Below, piece after piece: positions 6,551-10,630 of a stretch of 10,630 bases of DNA (position 1 is the stretch's first letter; each line of letters begins with the position of its first letter). Below the pieces are notes generated by a model. It was not told where the DNA came from. It worked only from the letters and a program-made list of their open reading frames with translations, and made no database searches. Origin of the DNA: CAXRGH01 sp964230195. Lineage in GTDB: Bacteria > Pseudomonadota > Gammaproteobacteria > Enterobacterales > Alteromonadaceae. The translations under genes and the position numbers were made by a program. The stretch covers positions 1 through 10,630 of the forward strand of contig CAXRGH010000033.1 of the NCBI GenBank assembly GCA_964230195.1, in the 5' to 3' direction.

Positions 6551-7522
6551 TTACCACTCTTCTCCGTGCTGCTGGGTGTCATCTTGTAATACAGCAACCA
6601 AATCAACAAAGTCCTGAGGTAACGGTGCCTGCCATTGCAGCCACTCACCGGAGATAGGATGGTGCAATCCAAGCTGCGCTGCATGAAGTGCTTGCCGCTT
6701 AAACCCTCTCAATGTGTCAACAAGTTCGGAAGTTGCTCCTTTGGGCAATCTAGGGCGTCCGCCGTAGAGCTGATCCCCGACTAATGGAAATCTCATATGA
6801 GACATATGAACCCGAATTTGATGTGTGCGGCCCGTTTCTAGCTTGAGTCTCAAATGGGTGTGCTCTCGAAACTTTTCAATAACACGATAGTGAGTAACGG
6901 CAGGTTTACCCATTTCGCGTACTGCCATACTGGTGCGTTTTGTCGGGTGCCTGCCGATGGCCTTATCAACCACGCCACCAGCAACCATGGTGCCAATCAC
7001 TACTGCTTCATATTCTCTACTGATTTCTCGTGCTTGTAATTGCTCAACGAGATGCGTTTGAGCTGGAATGGTTTTAGCCACGACCATTAAGCCTGTGGTG
7101 TCCTTATCCAATCGATGCACGATCCCTGCCCTTGGTACCTGATCAATATTTGGCACATGGCTCAGTAATGCATTCAATAAAGTACCATCACTGTTGCCAG
7201 CACCTGGATGCACCACCAAACCTTCTGGCTTGTTGATCACCAAAATATCATCATCTTCGTAAACAATATCCAGGTCTATCGCCTGAGCCTGATGAGCAAC
7301 TTGAACTTCAATCGTCCCGTTGACTTCAATATGCTCTCCGCCAATCAGTTTTTCGCGGGGGCGGTCAATAACAACACCGTCAACTAAAACTTTTTGTTCG
7401 AGTATCCATTGTTTAAGCTTTGAACGCGAATAATCAGGGAAAAGCTCAGCCAATATTTGGTCAAGGCGCTTACCCATCAAGCCAATGGGCACATCTTGGG
7501 TTAATTTTATATTTTCAATCAT
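6551..7522 (-). CDS. rluD: 23S rRNA pseudouridine synthase RluD (positions 1911/1915/1917)
   Basis: Converts three uridines in helix 69 of 23S rRNA to pseudouridine, important for subunit joining and termination. An S4-like RNA-binding domain fills about residues 18-75 (LDQILAELFPDYSRSKLKQWI). The RluA-family catalytic motif HRLDKDTTG carries D139, the same number as in E. coli RluD. INKPEGLVVHPG (96-107) and LETGRTHQIRVHM are further family motifs. Length 323 (E. coli 326). The ATG at 7522 is preceded by ATAAGTTCCTC, with no recognisable Shine-Dalgarno; it also abuts the sigma-E promoter match of divergent bamD. First gene of the rluD-pgeF pair, with clpB next. Confidence 0.95.
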   Translation of the reverse strand: MIENIKLTQDVPIGLMGKRLDQILAELFPDYSRSKLKQWILEQKVLVDGVVIDRPREKLIGGEHIEVNGTIEVQVAHQAQAIDLDIVYEDDDILVINKPEGLVVHPGAGNSDGTLLNALLSHVPNIDQVPRAGIVHRLDKDTTGLMVVAKTIPAQTHLVEQLQAREISREYEAVVIGTMVAGGVVDKAIGRHPTKRTSMAVREMGKPAVTHYRVIEKFREHTHLRLKLETGRTHQIRVHMSHMRFPLVGDQLYGGRPRLPKGATSELVDTLRGFKRQALHAAQLGLHHPISGEWLQWQAPLPQDFVDLVAVLQDDTQQHGEEW

Positions 7523-7524
7523 GA

Positions 7525-7553
7525 GGAACTTATTTGTGGTTAAATCATCTGTT
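7525..7553 (+). promoter_or_regulatory. Sigma-E promoter match for bamD
   Basis: GGAACTT (7525-7531), 16 bp, then TCTGTT (7548-7553). Envelope-stress sigma-E (RpoE) promoters in E. coli use GGAACTT with TCTGA/TCAAA at about this spacing, and bamD (yfiO) is a known sigma-E target there. The -35 begins three bases from the rluD start codon. The start site would be near 7558, giving a leader of about 147 nt before bamD. Confidence 0.65.
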
Positions 7554-7601
7554 ATATGGTTTTAGCTGCCACTATTAGTGTATGATGCCATCAGATGATT
7601 T
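7542..7601. repeat. Inverted repeat in the rluD-bamD divergent region
   Basis: AAATCATCTG (7542-7551) and CAGATGATTT (7592-7601) are a perfect 10-bp inverted repeat separated by 40 bp. The left arm covers most of the sigma-E -10 match. It could be a pair of operator half-sites or a stem in either 5'UTR. The shorter perfect palindrome CTTAGCTAAG lies at 7625-7634. Confidence 0.5.
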
Positions 7602-7704
7602 GATAATCATAGTGTTTCATAAACCTTAGCTAAGTGTATTTTAACTAATTTTACGGCCACTGTGAGCAGTTACACGAAAATAAATTATTCCAAGGTCTTA
7701 GACA

Positions 7705-8472
7705 ATGATAAAAAATACCAAGACACATCGCCATGTGGGTCTTTTCCTCGCTACTTTTCTCACGCTAGCCGGATGCTCTTCTGCACCAGACGAACTAACA
7801 AAAGCACCGCTTGGTCCGGAAGATAACTATGCACAAGCAAAAGCGCTCATCGCCTCAGGTAATTTTACTCGAGCAACCGAAATACTAAGTGCACTAGATT
7901 CACAATTCCCCTTTGGCCCGCTTTCTCATCAAGTACAACTTGATTTAATTTACACCTATTACAAAATTGAAGACAGTGATCAGGCGCTTGCGCGCATTGA
8001 CCGCTTTCTTAAACTCAATCCCGATCATGCAGATATTGATTATGTGTACTACATGCGCGGTATTACCAACATGGACAGCGACTCGAATGTTATTCAAGAA
8101 CTTGCTGGTGTCGATCGTTCCGACCGTGACACATTAAAATATCGTCAAGCGTTTGATGACTTTAAAACCCTATTAAAGCGCTACCCTGACAGTAAATATG
8201 TGACAGATGCTAAAAAACGAATGGAATATATTCGTGATAGATTGGCTCGCTACGAAATTTCAGTTGCTCAGTATTACATGAAACGCGACGCTTATGTCGC
8301 CGCCGCTAACCGAGGAAAATATGTGGTTGAGTATTTCTCTTCCTCACCTTATGTTCAACAAGGTTTAGAAGTCATGGTGGAATGTTACAGAAAACTCGGC
8401 ATGGACGAGTTGCGTGATAATGCAATCTTGACTCTTAAACTTAACTTTCCAGACAGTGTGTATATAGACTGA
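7705..8472 (+). CDS. bamD: Outer membrane assembly lipoprotein BamD (YfiO/ComL)
   Basis: Essential lipoprotein of the BAM complex, which folds beta-barrel proteins into the outer membrane together with BamA. The lipobox LTLAGC gives lipidated C24; serine follows at +2, so Lol sorting to the outer membrane is expected. The mature protein is TPR-like: NYAQAKALIASGNFTRATEIL (about 41-61), DQALARIDRFLKLNPDHADIDYVYYMRG (about 93-120), then QAFDDFKTLLKRYPDSKY and the later MKRDAYVAAANRGKYVVEYF. Length 255 (E. coli 245). AAGG lies about 9 nt before the ATG. Divergent from rluD, as in E. coli, with a sigma-E promoter match upstream. Unlike the enterobacterial order, raiA does not follow within this window. 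Confidence 0.95.
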   Translation: MIKNTKTHRHVGLFLATFLTLAGCSSAPDELTKAPLGPEDNYAQAKALIASGNFTRATEILSALDSQFPFGPLSHQVQLDLIYTYYKIEDSDQALARIDRFLKLNPDHADIDYVYYMRGITNMDSDSNVIQELAGVDRSDRDTLKYRQAFDDFKTLLKRYPDSKYVTDAKKRMEYIRDRLARYEISVAQYYMKRDAYVAAANRGKYVVEYFSSSPYVQQGLEVMVECYRKLGMDELRDNAILTLKLNFPDSVYID

Positions 8473-8537
8473 ATCAACAATGCTTGTATAAACGTTGGTG
8501 TTGATACCCAACCGTTGATGAAAATACAACTTCCAAT

Positions 8538-8569
8538 AAAAAAGGCGCTTAATGCGCCTTTTTGTGTTT
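8538..8569. terminator. Bidirectional terminator between bamD and the anti-sigma gene
   Basis: A perfect 10-bp stem AAAAAGGCGC/GCGCCTTTTT with a 5-nt loop TTAAT (8539-8563). The GC core is flanked by A-runs and T-runs, so it works for bamD on the plus strand (CCTTTTTGTGTTT) and for the convergent anti-sigma gene on the minus strand (CCTTTTTTATT). It is 66 bp after the bamD stop and 11 bp from the anti-sigma stop. Confidence 0.9.
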
Positions 8570-8579
8570 GGTTAACCAA

Positions 8580-9245
8580 TCATGAGAAGAAGTGATGACT
8601 AAACGGGTTTAGTAACCTAGCGACACCCGATGTAAAATGAAGCGGTTCATCGACAATGGTGAAGACCAGACAACCATTGGCGGACACCGTTTTCGGCGTG
8701 TGTTGATGTTCCCCATTGCGAACAATAAAATCTCCTTCCTTATAAAGACCAAATTCGTCTTCAAACTCCCCGTCAATAACTAACGTGACTTCATCGCCTT
8801 TGTGTGTGTGCTCAGGCACTTGAGCGCCTGGACCTAGGAACACAAAATGACCCTTAATATCTCCGGATATTAGTGCGCTCGACTGCCATAATTTCCCAAC
8901 GAGGTGCGACCAACCATCAGTTCGCTTGGCAAAACTTCCAAGCGCGCGTGGTAGTTGAAAAAAACGACCATCAAGCTCAACGTGAGGAACTTCACAATAA
9001 GTGCCCTCTGATGGTGAACTTGATTCCATTATCGTTTGCATCATCTGCTCCATTTCGGACGTTAATATGGTGTCTTCCGAAATGGTGAACACGTCGTCAC
9101 TCAATGCTTGTTCAACCTTAGCAACCTGCTGTTGACAGCACTCACACATGTCAACGTGAGCAGCGACAACAAGCCCCATTACGGGGTCAATGGTACCGTC
9201 AGCGAATTTTTGCAACTGTTGTTGTGTAGGATGTAACTTAATCAT
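8580..9245 (-). CDS. chrR: ChrR-type zinc anti-sigma factor with C-terminal cupin
   Basis: Binds and silences the neighbouring ECF sigma factor and releases it on stress; in Rhodobacter sphaeroides the trigger is singlet oxygen or organic hydroperoxide. The N-terminal zinc anti-sigma (ZAS) ligands are visible as H5, H30, C34 and C37 (HVDMCECC), one residue short of H6, H31, C35 and C38 of R. sphaeroides ChrR. The C-terminal cupin (about 115-200) keeps a second metal set, H146, H148, E152 and H182, with the same internal spacing as H141, H143, E147 and H177. So both zinc sites look intact. Length 221. Its ATG overlaps the sigma stop by 8 bp and the nearest Shine-Dalgarno (AAGGGAG) is about 13 nt upstream, suggesting translational coupling. 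Confidence 0.92.
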   Translation of the reverse strand: MIKLHPTQQQLQKFADGTIDPVMGLVVAAHVDMCECCQQQVAKVEQALSDDVFTISEDTILTSEMEQMMQTIMESSSPSEGTYCEVPHVELDGRFFQLPRALGSFAKRTDGWSHLVGKLWQSSALISGDIKGHFVFLGPGAQVPEHTHKGDEVTLVIDGEFEDEFGLYKEGDFIVRNGEHQHTPKTVSANGCLVFTIVDEPLHFTSGVARLLNPFSHHFFS

Positions 9246-9852
9246 GATGTTGAATCATCTCCCTTAAACGCTGCAACGCTAGTCTTGCACGGGATTTTAC
9301 CGTGCCCAGCGGAATCCCCAATACATCTGCTACTTCTTGTTGCGACTTTCCGTCTATATATATGGCCCTAATGACCGTCTGTTGTTTGGCCGGCAAACGT
9401 TCAAGCATGGTATGCACTTGATCGAGACAGGTCAATTCTTCTAGTCTATCTGGACTATCAGCACTAACCTGTTCCATTAACACTGGCCACAAATCGTCAG
9501 AGCATACGTCTTCTTTACGGTTTTTCTGTTTTCGAAGCATATCGAAATGGATGTTTCTAGCGATCGTAAATATCCAAGTTGATGCTGTGCCCTTTTCGCT
9601 ATTAAACAAATGTGCTTTGTGCCACACGTTAGTCATCGTGTCTTGCACGATTTCCATTGCTACCGCCTCGTTTTTTGTTTGCGCTATTGCATACGACTTC
9701 AATCTAGGCGCGAAATGCGCAAACAACTGCGCATACGAACTTCTACATCTACTTTCTGCTACTGTCACCATCAGCTTAGCCATAAACTGTGGAGTTGCAT
9801 CCACCGGTGACGAAGTTTGCCTGTTGTTGTGCACTTGGATTCCAACTAACAT
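9238..9852 (-). CDS. ECF sigma factor, RpoE/ChrR type (ECF11-like)
   Basis: Group 4 sigma factor partnered with the ChrR-like anti-sigma gene it overlaps. Region 2 (about 40-110) contains LFAHFAPRLKSYA, VWHKAHLF and STWIFTIARN, very close to R. sphaeroides RpoE as I recall it. Region 4 (about 145-197) has the helix-turn-helix QQEVADVLGIPLGTVKSRAR. It is not the envelope-stress RpoE of gammaproteobacteria, so that symbol is withheld. Length 204; the ATG at 9852 follows AGAGAAG by 3 nt. The N-terminal 35 residues are poorly conserved and a later start (M24) is possible. A TGATCC-type promoter upstream suggests autoregulation. The downstream regulon (photolyase, cfa and others in relatives) is not in this window. 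Confidence 0.93.
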   Translation of the reverse strand: MLVGIQVHNNRQTSSPVDATPQFMAKLMVTVAESRCRSSYAQLFAHFAPRLKSYAIAQTKNEAVAMEIVQDTMTNVWHKAHLFNSEKGTASTWIFTIARNIHFDMLRKQKNRKEDVCSDDLWPVLMEQVSADSPDRLEELTCLDQVHTMLERLPAKQQTVIRAIYIDGKSQQEVADVLGIPLGTVKSRARLALQRLREMIQHHD

Positions 9853-9884
9853 AATCTTCTCTACTTGTTCTATGAGTGTATATC

Positions 9885-9913
9885 GCTACGTGCGCAAAGT
9901 ACAAAAAGGATCA
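9885..9913 (-). promoter_or_regulatory. Candidate autoregulated ECF11-type promoter of the sigma/anti-sigma pair
   Basis: Minus-strand TGATCC (9908-9913), 17 bp, then CGTAGC (9885-9890), about 35 bp before the sigma start codon. TGATCC is the -35 reported for R. sphaeroides RpoE promoters; the -10 assignment is less sure. A TATAAA just upstream (GTATAAAATG) could be the -10 of a separate housekeeping promoter, but its -35 is weak. Confidence 0.6.
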
Positions 9914-9976
9914 CATTTTATACAAATAAATTTTGTGGACAAACGAATGCTCGCTCAATGAGCTGCCGAAACAATT

Positions 9977-10546
9977 TTACTCTATCAAGTCTTCAAGATA
10001 TGAAACTACTCGGCCTAAGTCGCGCTGGTACAGCAGTGATTGTTTTTGTGCAGAGCTTATGGGGAGCAACTCTAACCAACGCATGGTAACCCAAAAGGGA
10101 TCTTCGAAAAAAAGATTATCGTACAGACTCGCGAGTTCGGGATACGACTGGAAAACCGACTCCAACTTTCTGCCAATCTCTTCAATATTATTCGCGTCTC
10201 CCGCGATAATATCGAGAGGCTTGCATCGCCCAACTCTCAATCCATCATCTTCTGTTACAATATCTTCTAGTTCCACCAATTCTTTCGCTTCGACAGTTAT
10301 TCCCAAGAAACCATCTTTGCCTTGGTCAAAATCAACAATAGAAACGCTACTACCTAATTGAAATATGTGAGAATTGTTCTCCTTGTCGCCGCGTGCATTG
10401 AGCATACACATCACGAACTTTCGGTCGCCTTTCATTGACTCTTTCACCATCCGTATGTACCGTGGCTCAAAAATTCGAAGCGCCATTCGCCCTTGAGGTA
10501 AAACGTGCGACGTTAGTGGCATGAGGGCTGCTGTAAAACTACTCAC
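9977..10546 (-). CDS. LON-substrate-binding (PUA-like) domain protein
   Basis: Free-standing relative of the N-terminal domain of Lon protease, without AAA+ or protease domains. The family signature is VLPQGRMALRIFEPRY near the N-terminus, followed by conserved-looking blocks (GSSVSIVDFDQGKDGFLGITVEA, LPISSAQKQSLL). No enzymatic role is known; substrate or adaptor binding is the usual guess. I place the start at the GTG at 10546 (189 residues) because GGAGA lies 5 nt before it and the signature then begins near residue 13, as is usual. An ATG at 10600 would add 18 residues but has no ribosome site and overlaps a promoter-like motif. It ends 124 bp before the sigma gene in the same direction, with no clear terminator between. 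Confidence 0.82.
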   Translation of the reverse strand: MSSFTAALMPLTSHVLPQGRMALRIFEPRYIRMVKESMKGDRKFVMCMLNARGDKENNSHIFQLGSSVSIVDFDQGKDGFLGITVEAKELVELEDIVTEDDGLRVGRCKPLDIIAGDANNIEEIGRKLESVFQSYPELASLYDNLFFEDPFWVTMRWLELLPISSAQKQSLLYQRDLGRVVSYLEDLIE

Positions 10547-10585
10547 TGTTTCTCCGGTTATTACAAATGAAATGAATATGGTCGA

Positions 10586-10613
10586 AATACGCCGTGACAT
10601 TGTGATTGGATCG
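10586..10613 (-). promoter_or_regulatory. Possible ECF11-type promoter of the LON-domain gene
   Basis: Minus-strand CGATCC (10608-10613), 16 bp, then CGTATT (10586-10591). It resembles the candidate before the sigma gene (TGATCC, 17 bp, CGTAGC), with a one-base change in the -35. A start near 10580 leaves about 33 nt before the GTG start at 10546. Only 17 bases of upstream sequence are available. Confidence 0.4.
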
Positions 10614-10630
10614 AAAATGATAATAAAAGT

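Noticed and set aside
8490..8520. Imperfect inverted repeat AACGTTGG / CCAACCGTT after bamD
   Set aside because: Contains a bulge, lacks a T-run, and the strong terminator just downstream already explains transcript ending.
9551..9961. 136-codon plus-strand frame opposite the ECF sigma gene
   Set aside because: Cysteine-rich antisense shadow of a well-supported gene, with no ribosome site or recognisable domain.
9953..9976. GCTC-ATT-GAGC mini-hairpin after the LON-domain gene
   Set aside because: Only 4 bp of stem and no T-tract; not enough to call a terminator.
1..10630. CRISPR arrays, insertion sequences, tRNA genes, toxin-antitoxin or defence genes
   Set aside because: No regularly spaced repeats, transposase motifs, tRNA-like cloverleaf sequences or defence domains were seen on either strand.

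Overview
The window looks like chromosomal DNA of a marine gammaproteobacterium, most likely Vibrionaceae or a close relative. This is inferred from protein resemblance and gene order: bamD divergent from rluD-pgeF-clpB upstream of an rRNA operon (an order also known from E. coli), small DUF3718-like secreted proteins, and a RpoE/ChrR-type ECF sigma/anti-sigma pair. I see no insertion sequence, prophage, CRISPR array or defence island. Most genes are core genes.

Layout, left to right. Positions 1-47 are the 5' end of a 16S rRNA gene on the minus strand. It is preceded by a leader with boxA and boxB-like elements and a strong P1-type rRNA promoter with a UP element and a Fis-site match. Next, all on the minus strand, come ogt (DNA alkyl repair), two tandem copies of a gene for a small exported protein, pssA (phosphatidylserine synthase, membrane type), clpB (disaggregase) with a heat-shock (sigma-32) promoter, pgeF and rluD. 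bamD is divergent from rluD on the plus strand and has a good sigma-E promoter match that starts next to the rluD start codon. A bidirectional terminator separates bamD from a convergent minus-strand block: a zinc-dependent ChrR-type anti-sigma factor, its overlapping ECF sigma gene, and a LON-substrate-binding-domain protein at the right edge.

How the parts fit together. The left and middle parts serve ribosome production (16S, RluD), proteostasis (ClpB) and envelope building (PssA, PgeF, BamD). Three stress-type sigma inputs can be read from promoter motifs: sigma-32 before clpB, sigma-E before bamD, and an ECF11-like motif before the ECF sigma gene. A weaker copy of the last motif lies before the LON-domain gene. 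If real, it would link that gene to the RpoE/ChrR (singlet-oxygen type) response and would also support a shorter GTG-started protein.

The least explained part is the duplicated cassette at 865-1314 and 1642-2089. Leader, signal-peptide gene, short 3'UTR and terminator are all collinear between the copies, and the two proteins are about 70% identical. I found no clear evidence of a wholly new multi-gene system.
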